This document shows, in pieces, positions 45,426 to 52,701 of a stretch of 64,000 nt of DNA (positions within the stretch are counted from its first letter, which is position 1; the number at the start of each line of letters is the position of its first letter). Origin of the DNA: Microbacterium ureisolvens. Lineage in GTDB: Bacteria; Actinomycetota; Actinomycetes; Actinomycetales; Microbacteriaceae. The notes beneath the pieces were generated by a model, which was not told the origin of the DNA, did no database searches, and was given only the letters and a program-made list of their open reading frames with translations. Location: assembly GCF_019511645.1 (NCBI RefSeq), contig NZ_JAEUAX010000001.1:558001-622000 (forward strand). The letters are read 5' to 3'. The translations under genes were made by a program, and so were the position numbers.

Positions 45426-47405
45426 TCAGCCGACCGGAAGGTGCCGGCTCCACCAGTCGAGCACCGCATCGAAGCGCTCGACGCGGTGGCGCGGCTGACC
45501 CGAGCGGGTGAGCTCGTGATTCTCGCCGGGGAACACCAGCAGCTCGGCCTCGGTGCCCTGGCGCTTGAGCGCCGAGTAGTACCGCGTGGCCTGCTCGAGC
45601 GGGCACCGGAAATCGAGCTCCGAGTGCATCACCAGCGTCGGAGTCGTGACCTGGCCCACGACGGCCATCGGGCTCTGGCGCGCGATGTCGTCCGCCGAGA
45701 TCCCGACGTACTCGTCGCCGAAGAACGAGCCGATGTCACTCGTGCCCTGGAACGAGAGCGGCTCGAGGAAGCCCCGCTCCACGATCGCCCCGGCGAAACG
45801 GTGGTCGTGCGCGATGATCCATGCCGTGAGGTAGCCGCCGTACGAGCCTCCCTGCACGCCCACCCGGTCGCCGTCCAGTCGCGGGTCGTCCGCGATCGCG
45901 CCTTCGAGGAAGTCGATGACGTCGGCGAAATCGACCGTGCCCATCTGCTGGCGGATGCTGCGCCCATGCGCGCGCCCGTAGCCCGCAGAGCCGCGGGGGT
46001 TCGAGTACACGACCGCGTAGCCGGCATCCACCAGGACCTGGGTCTCATCGAACAGGTGCACGCCGTACGCGGCGAAAGGTCCGCCGTGGATCTGCAGGAC
46101 GACCGGGAACGGCCCTTCGCCCTCCGGCACCGCGACCCATCCGTGCACCGGGTAGCCGTCACGGCCGGCGACCGTCACTTCGCGCGGAAGGACGACTCCG
46201 GATGCTGCGGCCCGAGCCCCGAACGCGGTCAGCGTGCGCGCGGCTCCCTGCTCGATCAGCACGAGCTCGCCGAACGAGTCCGGCTGCGACGCGGCAGCCA
46301 CGACGAGGCCGCCGCCGGTCGCATGACCGGAGACCTCGACGTCGCCGCCGAGGACTTCGGCGACCGCGCCGTCGCGGCTGAGGCGCACCAGCCGCACCCG
46401 CCCCCGCGCGGCGTCCTGCGCGAGGAAGCCGTCGCCGTCCACGCGCAGGTGTCCCTCGCCGAGGTTCAGAGCGTCGGCGTCGGTGACACGACGCGCGGTC
46501 CCGTCCTCGACGAGCCAGAGTCCGACGCCGGGCGCGATGAAGTCGACGCCGTCGCCGACCTCGTGAGCGAGGAGGGCGATCGTTCCGTCCGCAGCGACGA
46601 CCGCTTCGTAGATCGCGATGCCCGCATCGACGCCGAGCACCTCACGCTGTCCCGACCCGTCCACCGCGAGGGCGATGATGCGGTCGCGAAGGTCTCGGCG
46701 GTCCGGCTCGATCTCATCGGGGACCGTGAGCACCTCGGTGCCGTCGGCCGTGAAGACGACCCCGCCGTGGGATGCGGGGCCATCGGTGAGCTGGCGCGCC
46801 TCGGCCGCGACCAGGGTCTTCTTCGGCGGCGTCTCGTCGTCGGGGCGCACCGCGGCGGCGGGCTCGTAGAAGGGCTCCGCGTCGACCTCCGGCACGGTGA
46901 TCACGAAGACGTGGGCGGGGCGGTCGCCGATGTACCCGAGACCGTTCGCGTGCCAGCGCACGCCGGTGATGTGCCGCGGCGCCTCGGCCGCAGCATCCAG
47001 TCCCTCCACGCTGCCGTAGCGGCCCTTCTCGGGTACGCGCGCGAGGAATGCGATGGACGCCCCGTCGGGCGACCAGGCGAAGTCCTCGACGCCCAGGACC
47101 GCGTCGGTCGCCTGCACCGGCTCGCCGCCGGCCGCCGCGACCACGTGCACCTGCGGCTTGCCTTTCGCGTCGCCGCGCACGAACGCGACCCGCGTGGAGT
47201 CGGGCGAGAGCTTCGGAGAGCCGTCGGCCGTGCCGCGCGTCAGGCGTCGAGGCGTGCCCTCCGGGAGCTCGACGCGCCACACCTGGCCGACATTGCGGTT
47301 GGCAGCGAGGTCGGGGCGCGAGGTCGCGAAGACGGCGAACGAGCCGTCGGCGGCGATCTCGGGACGCCCGACCGAGACGAGGGTCTCGATGTCGTGGGCC
47401 TTCAT
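45426..47405 (-). CDS. S9 family peptidase (prolyl oligopeptidase type)
   Basis: This 659-residue protein has an N-terminal beta-propeller (about 1-390, repeats such as SPKLSPDSTRVAFVRGD and DFAWSPDGASIAFLAR) and a C-terminal alpha/beta hydrolase domain. The oxyanion region is LQIHGGPFAAYG, the nucleophile GVQGGSYGGYLTAW (Ser), Asp in VMHSELDFRCP, and His in FPGENHELTRSG. It acts as an acylaminoacyl- or dipeptidyl-type peptidase. No signal peptide. ATG 47405 is 4 nt after the SDR stop, so both are one transcript. Confidence 0.93.
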   Translation of the reverse strand: MKAHDIETLVSVGRPEIAADGSFAVFATSRPDLAANRNVGQVWRVELPEGTPRRLTRGTADGSPKLSPDSTRVAFVRGDAKGKPQVHVVAAAGGEPVQATDAVLGVEDFAWSPDGASIAFLARVPEKGRYGSVEGLDAAAEAPRHITGVRWHANGLGYIGDRPAHVFVITVPEVDAEPFYEPAAAVRPDDETPPKKTLVAAEARQLTDGPASHGGVVFTADGTEVLTVPDEIEPDRRDLRDRIIALAVDGSGQREVLGVDAGIAIYEAVVAADGTIALLAHEVGDGVDFIAPGVGLWLVEDGTARRVTDADALNLGEGHLRVDGDGFLAQDAARGRVRLVRLSRDGAVAEVLGGDVEVSGHATGGGLVVAAASQPDSFGELVLIEQGAARTLTAFGARAAASGVVLPREVTVAGRDGYPVHGWVAVPEGEGPFPVVLQIHGGPFAAYGVHLFDETQVLVDAGYAVVYSNPRGSAGYGRAHGRSIRQQMGTVDFADVIDFLEGAIADDPRLDGDRVGVQGGSYGGYLTAWIIAHDHRFAGAIVERGFLEPLSFQGTSDIGSFFGDEYVGISADDIARQSPMAVVGQVTTPTLVMHSELDFRCPLEQATRYYSALKRQGTEAELLVFPGENHELTRSGQPRHRVERFDAVLDWWSRHLPVG

Positions 47406-47409
47406 CGGG

Positions 47410-48183
47410 TCACTCCGTGCCGAACGACGAGACGTCACCCACCAGGCGGGTGTTGTCGGCGGGCACCGGGTCGAGCGCCGCCTGGGCGACCTCGGCGGCG
47501 AACTCCGACACGTTGTAGAGCTTGCCCGCGTCCTCGCGGCGCGCGGCGATGGCGCCGGGGTTGGCGCGCTCGAGCAGCGTCGCGGTGATCGTGCCCTCGA
47601 TCATGTCGCCCGACACCACGACGAACTCGACGCCGCGCTCGGTGAGGACGGGGATCCTCTCGCGCAGGGCGTCCTCGCCGGCGCGCTTGGACAGCGCGAC
47701 CGGCTCGTACTCCGGCATCGTCGGGGTCGTGCGGATGAAGTGCGCCTGATGGCTCGTCACGAACACGACGCGCGAGCCTTCGCCCAGAAGCGGAAGCGCG
47801 GTCTCGAGAACGTTGAGCTGCGCGTCGCGGTTGAGCAGCAGCGCGTAGTCCTCGGCCATGCCCGACTCCATGCCGCCCGACGCGTTGAGCACGAGGACGT
47901 CGAGCGAGCCGAACGTGTTCGCGACCTCGTCGAACATCGCCTGCACGGACGCCGGGTCCGTGAGGTCGGCGCCGACCACGAGCACCTGGACTCCCAGCTC
48001 GCGCAGCTCGGTGGCGAGCTTCTCGGCACGCGGGGCCTTGTTCCGGTAGTTGATGACGACGTTCGCCCCGGCCTGCGCGAGGTAGCGGGCCGTGTCGGCG
48101 CCGATGCCGCGGGACGAGCCCGTCACGAGTGCGGTCTTGCCGCTCAGCGAGCTCTCGGGAAGCGGGTTCAAAGTCTGAGTCAC
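47410..48183 (-). CDS. SDR family protein with atypical active site
   Basis: This 257-residue Rossmann protein has the cofactor motif TALVTGSSRGIGADTAR and LVLNASGGMESG (NAG-like). The catalytic Ser is present in VFVTSHQAHF, but the YxxxK motif reads VALSK: the Tyr position holds Val, with a Tyr three residues earlier. It may be inactive, use another residue, or act as a regulator or binding protein. GTG 48183 follows TAGGGT by 6 nt. It is the first gene of a two-gene operon with the S9 peptidase. Confidence 0.88.
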   Translation of the reverse strand: MTQTLNPLPESSLSGKTALVTGSSRGIGADTARYLAQAGANVVINYRNKAPRAEKLATELRELGVQVLVVGADLTDPASVQAMFDEVANTFGSLDVLVLNASGGMESGMAEDYALLLNRDAQLNVLETALPLLGEGSRVVFVTSHQAHFIRTTPTMPEYEPVALSKRAGEDALRERIPVLTERGVEFVVVSGDMIEGTITATLLERANPGAIAARREDAGKLYNVSEFAAEVAQAALDPVPADNTRLVGDVSSFGTE

Positions 48184-48189
48184 GTGTAG

Positions 48190-48206
48190 ACCCTACCTGC
48201 TAGGTT
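48190..48206. promoter_or_regulatory. Back-to-back -10 boxes of the SDR and nfeD genes
   Basis: On the minus strand TAGGGT (48190-48195) ends 6 nt before the SDR GTG. On the plus strand TAGGTT (48201-48206) serves nfeD, followed by a GAGGAGG ribosome site. Five base pairs lie between them. Confidence 0.5.
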
Positions 48207-48225
48207 CGAGCTGAGGAGGCGCACC

Positions 48226-48738
48226 GTGGAGCTCATCGAGGTCGTCGAACAGTGGGCGTGGATCGGCTGGCTCGTGCTGATCCTGGTGTTCCTCGTGATC
48301 GAGATGCTGACTCTCGATTTCACCTTCCTGATGCTGAGCATCGGCGGCCTCGCGGGGCTGGTGACCGACCTCCTGGGCGCACCGATCTGGCTGCAGGTGA
48401 TCATCGCCGCCGGCGTCGCCGCCGCCCTCGTCCTCCTCCTCCGGCCGCCGCTGCTGAGACGCCTGCGGCGCGGCGAAGACCCGACGCCGTCGAACGTCGA
48501 CGCCCTCATCGGCCTGGGCGGCACCGTCGTCTCGTCGGTCGGGGCGCACGGCGGCCAGGTCAAGCTCGCCAACGGCGACATCTGGACCGCACGTGCCGAA
48601 TCGCGTGACGGGGCCGAGTCGCGTGTTCTCGAGCCCGGGACGCGCGTACGCGTCAGCCGCATCGAGGGCGCGACGGCCGTCGTCCGCTCCGACTCCCCCG
48701 AACCCCTCGCCCCCGCACCGGAGGACCCGCTCGCATGA
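48226..48738 (+). CDS. NfeD-like membrane protein
   Basis: This 170-residue protein has two to three N-terminal membrane helices (about 12-32, 35-50 and 57-75) and a C-terminal OB-fold domain (about 95-160: LIGLGGTVVSSVGAHGGQVKLANGDIWTARAES in parts). Such short NfeD proteins partner SPFH proteins in membrane microdomains. GTG with GAGGAGG upstream. The stop overlaps the SPFH ATG (ATGA), supporting a joint complex. Confidence 0.92.
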   Translation: MELIEVVEQWAWIGWLVLILVFLVIEMLTLDFTFLMLSIGGLAGLVTDLLGAPIWLQVIIAAGVAAALVLLLRPPLLRRLRRGEDPTPSNVDALIGLGGTVVSSVGAHGGQVKLANGDIWTARAESRDGAESRVLEPGTRVRVSRIEGATAVVRSDSPEPLAPAPEDPLA

Positions 48739-49766
48739 ACGACTTCACCTCGGCCATCCCGACGGCGATCGGGTGGATCCTCGCTATCGCCGTCTTCATC
48801 TTCGTGCTGGTCGTCATCTTCCGATCCATCCGGATCATCCCGCAGGCGACTGCGGGGATCGTCGAGCGGCTGGGGCGCTATCACAAGACGCTCTCGCCGG
48901 GTCTGAACCTGCTGGTCCCCTTCATCGACCGCCTGCGCCCGCTCCTCGATATGCGCGAGCAGGTCGTGTCGTTCCCGCCGCAGCCGGTCATCACCGAGGA
49001 CAACCTGGTCGTCTCGATCGACACCGTCGTGTACTTCCAGGTCACCGACGCCCGGGCCGCCACTTACGAGATCGCCAACTATCTCAGCGCCGTCGAGCAG
49101 CTCACCGTGACCACGCTGCGCAACGTGGTCGGCGGTCTCAACCTCGAGGAGGCGCTCACGAGCCGCGATGAGATCAACGGCCAGCTGCGCGTCGTGCTCG
49201 ACGAGGCGACGGGCAAGTGGGGCCTGCGCGTGTCGCGGGTGGAGCTCAAGGCCATCGACCCGCCCCACTCGATCCAGGACTCGATGGAGAAGCAGATGCG
49301 CGCCGAGCGCGACCGCCGTGCCGCGATCCTCACCGCCGAGGGTTCGAAGCAGTCGCAGATCCTCGAGGCCGAGGGCCGGCGGCAGGCGGAGATCCTCCGC
49401 GCCGAGGGCGACAAGCAGGCGGCGGTGCTCCGCGCCCAGGGCGAGGCCGAAGCGATCCAGACCGTGTTCGACGCGATCCACACCGGCAACCCCGACGACA
49501 AGCTGCTCGCCTACCAGTACCTGCAGACCCTGCCGAAGATCGCCGACAGCGCGTCGAGCAAGCTCTGGATCATCCCGAGCGAGTTCACCGAGGCGCTGAA
49601 AGGCCTGACGGGCTCCTTCGCGGGAGTCATGGCGGATGCTGCGGCCAAGGGCCGCGCCCCCGCGGTGGGTGGCGTCACCACCGGCGGGTCGTCGTCGGGC
49701 GGTCCGGCTTCCGGTGGACCCGCGATCGGCGGTCCGCCCCCCGCGGTCACTCCGCCCACGCCGTGA
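48735..49766 (+). CDS. SPFH/band 7 (stomatin-like) protein
   Basis: This 343-residue protein has one N-terminal membrane helix (about 12-32) then the SPFH domain: IIPQATAGIVERLGRYHKTLSPGLN (in parts), LLDMREQVVSFPPQPVITEDN, VDTVVYFQVTDARAATYEI. A long coiled coil follows (about 180-245, READ-like repeats of AEG and QAEIL). The C-terminus is Gly/Pro-rich (GGSSSGGPASGGPAIGGPP), likely disordered. It probably oligomerises on the inner membrane with NfeD. Confidence 0.94.
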   Translation: MNDFTSAIPTAIGWILAIAVFIFVLVVIFRSIRIIPQATAGIVERLGRYHKTLSPGLNLLVPFIDRLRPLLDMREQVVSFPPQPVITEDNLVVSIDTVVYFQVTDARAATYEIANYLSAVEQLTVTTLRNVVGGLNLEEALTSRDEINGQLRVVLDEATGKWGLRVSRVELKAIDPPHSIQDSMEKQMRAERDRRAAILTAEGSKQSQILEAEGRRQAEILRAEGDKQAAVLRAQGEAEAIQTVFDAIHTGNPDDKLLAYQYLQTLPKIADSASSKLWIIPSEFTEALKGLTGSFAGVMADAAAKGRAPAVGGVTTGGSSSGGPASGGPAIGGPPPAVTPPTP

Positions 49767-50554
49767 CCCATCCCTGGTTCCAGGGCGACCGGCCACCCCG
49801 CGTGCTCGCGCACCGCGGCCTCGTGACGACCGACGCCGAACGCAGCGGCATCGTCGAGAACTCCTTCGCCGCCGTCGCCGCAGCGCACTCCGCCGGCGCG
49901 CGCTACGTCGAGTCGGATTGCCACCGCACCGCCGACGGCGTCGTCGTGCTGTTCCACGACGACGACCTCTCGCGCGTGACCGGCGACCCGCGCAAGATCG
50001 CCGACGTCACGGTGCGCGAGCTCGAGCACCTCATGGCCGGGCGAGGCGGGCTCATCACGCTCGCCCAGGCTCTGACCTCGTTCCCCACCGTGAGATTCAA
50101 CCTGGACGTGAAGGCGGCAGATGCCGCATCCGCCGTCGGCACCGCGATCGCGCCGTTCGCAGACCGGGTGCTGGTGACGAGCTTCTCGGACGAACGGCGG
50201 CGTGCCGCGCTCAGCGCGGCGCGGGCCGTGAGCGAGGCGTCGGGACACAGCATCCGTCCCGCGACATCGGGAGGGCGAAGCACCATCGCGCGCGTGCTGG
50301 CGGCCGTGTCGGCGAGGTCGGATCGCCTGGTCGCGCGGGCTCTCGCCGGCGTGGATGCCCTTCAGGTGCCCGAGCGGCAGGGCCGCCTGCGCGTGGTCAC
50401 GCCCCGGCTCGTCGCCGCGGCGCACCGGCACGGGGTCGAGGTGCACGTGTGGACGGTCAACGCCCCCGACGACATGGTGCGCCTGGTGGTGGAGATGGGG
50501 GTCGACGGCATCGTCACGGACCGCGCCGATGTCGCCCTAGCCGCCCTCCGGTGA
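49763..50554 (+). CDS. Glycerophosphodiester phosphodiesterase
   Basis: This 263-residue TIM-barrel enzyme hydrolyses glycerophosphodiesters to glycerol-3-phosphate and an alcohol. The catalytic and metal residues are intact: His17-Arg18 (LAHRG), Glu32-Asn33, Glu50, Asp52, His54 and His65-Asp66 (VLFHDDDLSRVTG). No signal peptide, so it is cytoplasmic. GTG 49763 overlaps the SPFH stop (GTGA). Coupling to nfeD and the SPFH gene suggests a function in membrane lipid turnover at such domains. Confidence 0.92.
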   Translation: MTHPWFQGDRPPRVLAHRGLVTTDAERSGIVENSFAAVAAAHSAGARYVESDCHRTADGVVVLFHDDDLSRVTGDPRKIADVTVRELEHLMAGRGGLITLAQALTSFPTVRFNLDVKAADAASAVGTAIAPFADRVLVTSFSDERRRAALSAARAVSEASGHSIRPATSGGRSTIARVLAAVSARSDRLVARALAGVDALQVPERQGRLRVVTPRLVAAAHRHGVEVHVWTVNAPDDMVRLVVEMGVDGIVTDRADVALAALR

Positions 50555-50680
50555 CACACGACGGTGACCGGTCTCGCCCTCGGCTGTGCATCCACTGTGA
50601 AAGGTCGATGAACAGGGCCCCTTCGGATGATCCGCTCAGGTCGCTTCGTTATACCTGTACAGCGACGAGAGGACCACAAA

Positions 50681-51064
50681 ATGGCAGACCGCAGTCTGCG
50701 CGGCATCCGACTCGGCGCCCAGAGCCTACAGAGCGAAGAGGGCGTCGTGTTCCATGAGCGCGCACAGCACATCTATTCGTGCACGTCGTGTGGACGTGAC
50801 ACGACCTTGACCTTCGCGGCCGACGCCGAGGTTCCGCCGGCCTGGGAGTGCCGCACCTGCGGCGCCGAGGCGCTGCTGCGAGTCGGCGAGGGCACCGCGA
50901 CCGTCGACCACTCCGGTGACAAGACGCCTCGCAGCCACTGGGACATGCTCCTGGAGCGCCGCACCATCCCCGAGCTGGAGGAGCTGCTCGAGGAGCGCCT
51001 CGCGTTCGTCCGCGCCCGCCGCGGCGCCGGCGAGGCCGTGACGGTGGACAAGCTCAGCGCCTGA
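50681..51064 (+). CDS. rbpA: RNA polymerase-binding protein RbpA
   Basis: This 127-residue transcription activator contacts RNA polymerase and the principal sigma factor. It has an N-terminal tail, the core domain with Cys34-x2-Cys37 and Cys57-x2-Cys60 (YSCTSCGRDTTLTF, WECRTCGAEALL), a basic linker (SGDKTPRSHWDMLLERR) and the C-terminal sigma-interacting helix (IPELEELLEERLAFVRARR). A ribosome site GAGAGG lies 8 nt upstream. The 3' end overlaps lnt by 11 bp, tail to tail. Confidence 0.95.
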   Translation: MADRSLRGIRLGAQSLQSEEGVVFHERAQHIYSCTSCGRDTTLTFAADAEVPPAWECRTCGAEALLRVGEGTATVDHSGDKTPRSHWDMLLERRTIPELEELLEERLAFVRARRGAGEAVTVDKLSA

Positions 51065-52655
51065 GCCGCACCCTGCGCGACGCCGGCCCTACGGGGCCGG
51101 CGTTTTCGCGTGCCCCGGCGCGCGCCGGCGCGCGCCGGCGCGCGGCGACGCCGAGCCCCGCGAGGACGACGACGCTGCCCCACGCCACGAGCGCGTTCAG
51201 CCACGGCCCGACGATGACGGCCGGCGTGAGGCCGGTGCGCAGCGGCACGTCGGTCAGCATGTGCCCGGGTTCGTCCGCCGGGAGTCCGTCGATGGTGGAC
51301 CCGTCGGGCGCGATCACCTGACTCGTGCCAACCGTCGAGAGGTTCACCACCGAGCGACCGGTCTCGATCGCGCGCAGTCGCGCGACGGCCAGCTGCTGCA
51401 GGTTCTCATCGGTGCCTCGGAAGTCGGCGTTGTTGGTCTGGAAGAGGTAGATCTCGGCGCCGTCGCGTGCGCCTTCCCAGATCAGCGCGTCGTAGATGAC
51501 GTCGAAGCAGATCGCGAGTCCCGCGACGGTGCCATCGATGTCGAACACCGGCTCAGTGGTGCCGGGCGTGTAGTCGCGGCCGATCATGCCGATGAGATCG
51601 GGCGCGATCGACGCGTAGAACTCCCGGTCGGGTACGTACTCGCCGAACGGCACCGGATTGCGCTTGTCGTAGGTCTGCTCGATCCCGGCGCCCTCGCGCC
51701 AGAGGAACGACATGTTGAAGTACTCGTCGCCGCGCCTGTCGATGCGGTTGGCGACCAGCGGAGCACCCACCTGCCGCGCTACCCGGTCGAGAGCGGCCGC
51801 CACGACCGGCGAGGAATCGGGGTCCACGTCGACGCTTCCCTCGGGCCACAGCACCACATCGACGCCCTCCGCGCCGAACAGCGGCTTCGTGGCCTCGTAC
51901 TGGGACTCGAGGATGTCTCCCGCCTCCCGGGGGTCGAAGTAGCCGGCCGGGCCGTTGCCCTGCACGCTCGCGACGCGCATCGTGCCCACCGGTGTGGTCG
52001 CCCACGCCGGGACGAGCAGGAGCGCAGTGGCGACGAGAGCGAGCACCGCGACCGGGAGGAGGGGACGGATGCCGCCTCCCCGCGCCCGCCGCGGGGAGCG
52101 GACGATCTCCACCGACGCGGCGACCAGCGCGACGACCAGGAACGTGAGTCCGGCAGTGCCCGCCCATGACACCACCTCGGCGAACGGTCCGTTGACCTGG
52201 GACGTGCCCACGCGCCCCCACGGAAAGCCGCCGTACGGGAACCCGCCGATCACCGCCTCTTTCGCCGTCCAGAGCCCTGCGACGAGCATCGAGGTGAGCA
52301 CGACGCGGCCCCGGCGCGGAACGACCAGCGGCACCCATCGATACGCCAGCGAGATGAGCACCGCACCGCCCGCGACGAAGAGCGCTTCGAGCAGGGAGAG
52401 CGCGAGCCACGGGAGCGGCCCGACCCACTCGGCGGTGAAGTCGACGTTCAGCAGGTAGAAGGAGAGACCGTAGGCGAACCCCGTGAGGAATGCGCCGCCG
52501 ACGGTTCGCCCGATGAACGTCACGAGCGCCAGCGCGACCGACACGAAGGCCATCGGCCACCACGCGACGGACGGGAAGGCGAGGTCGAACAGCACCCCGG
52601 CCAGGACCGAGACCGCAACCGCCGCCCACAGCGGCAGGATCGGGCGAGGTGGCAC
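51054..52655 (-). CDS. lnt: Apolipoprotein N-acyltransferase
   Basis: This 533-residue membrane enzyme adds the third acyl chain to lipoproteins. The first 210 residues hold about six to seven helices. A nitrilase-like periplasmic domain follows with the catalytic triad: Glu in VVLWPEGSVDVD, Lys in YDKRNPVPFGEYVP and Cys in GLAICFDVIYD. A final helix and a low-complexity Arg/Ala tail end the protein. GTG 52655 is 6 nt after TAGGCT. No Ppm1-type domain is attached. The gene end carries the rbpA terminator in the opposite sense. Confidence 0.94.
   Translation of the reverse strand: MPPRPILPLWAAVAVSVLAGVLFDLAFPSVAWWPMAFVSVALALVTFIGRTVGGAFLTGFAYGLSFYLLNVDFTAEWVGPLPWLALSLLEALFVAGGAVLISLAYRWVPLVVPRRGRVVLTSMLVAGLWTAKEAVIGGFPYGGFPWGRVGTSQVNGPFAEVVSWAGTAGLTFLVVALVAASVEIVRSPRRARGGGIRPLLPVAVLALVATALLLVPAWATTPVGTMRVASVQGNGPAGYFDPREAGDILESQYEATKPLFGAEGVDVVLWPEGSVDVDPDSSPVVAAALDRVARQVGAPLVANRIDRRGDEYFNMSFLWREGAGIEQTYDKRNPVPFGEYVPDREFYASIAPDLIGMIGRDYTPGTTEPVFDIDGTVAGLAICFDVIYDALIWEGARDGAEIYLFQTNNADFRGTDENLQQLAVARLRAIETGRSVVNLSTVGTSQVIAPDGSTIDGLPADEPGHMLTDVPLRTGLTPAVIVGPWLNALVAWGSVVVLAGLGVAARRRAPARAGARENAGPVGPASRRVRLRR
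51081..51106 (+). terminator. Intrinsic terminator of rbpA inside the lnt 3' coding end
   Basis: A 9-bp GC stem (CGCCGGCCC 51081-51089 with GGGCCGGCG 51094-51102) closes a TACG loop of the stable UNCG type, followed by TTTT (51103-51106). It is the most canonical terminator in the window. Confidence 0.85.
51111..51150. repeat. 10-bp GC-only tandem repeat in the lnt C-terminus
   Basis: CGCGCCGGCG is repeated exactly at 51121-51130 and 51131-51140, with degenerate copies before and after. It codes for the Arg/Ala-rich low-complexity tail of Lnt (RRRAPARAGAR). Confidence 0.8.
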
Positions 52656-52661
52656 GGATTC

Positions 52662-52667
52662 AGCCTA
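52662..52667 (-). promoter_or_regulatory. -10 box (TAGGCT) of lnt
   Basis: On the minus strand TAGGCT ends 6 nt before the lnt GTG, inside the 46-nt gap after helY. Confidence 0.55.
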
Positions 52668-52701
52668 AGCGAGCGGAGCGCGTTGCCTCGCAGCGTCGGC
52701 G

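Noticed and set aside
45012..47588. Plus-strand frame running through the hdeD-like gene and opposite the S9 peptidase gene
   Set aside because: Crosses a strong terminator palindrome and lacks any family motif; the S9 catalytic motifs are on the opposite strand.
50600..50680. SigR-type stress promoter before rbpA
   Set aside because: TATACC at 50650 is visible, but no GGAAT-type -35 at the right distance, so no promoter class is claimed.
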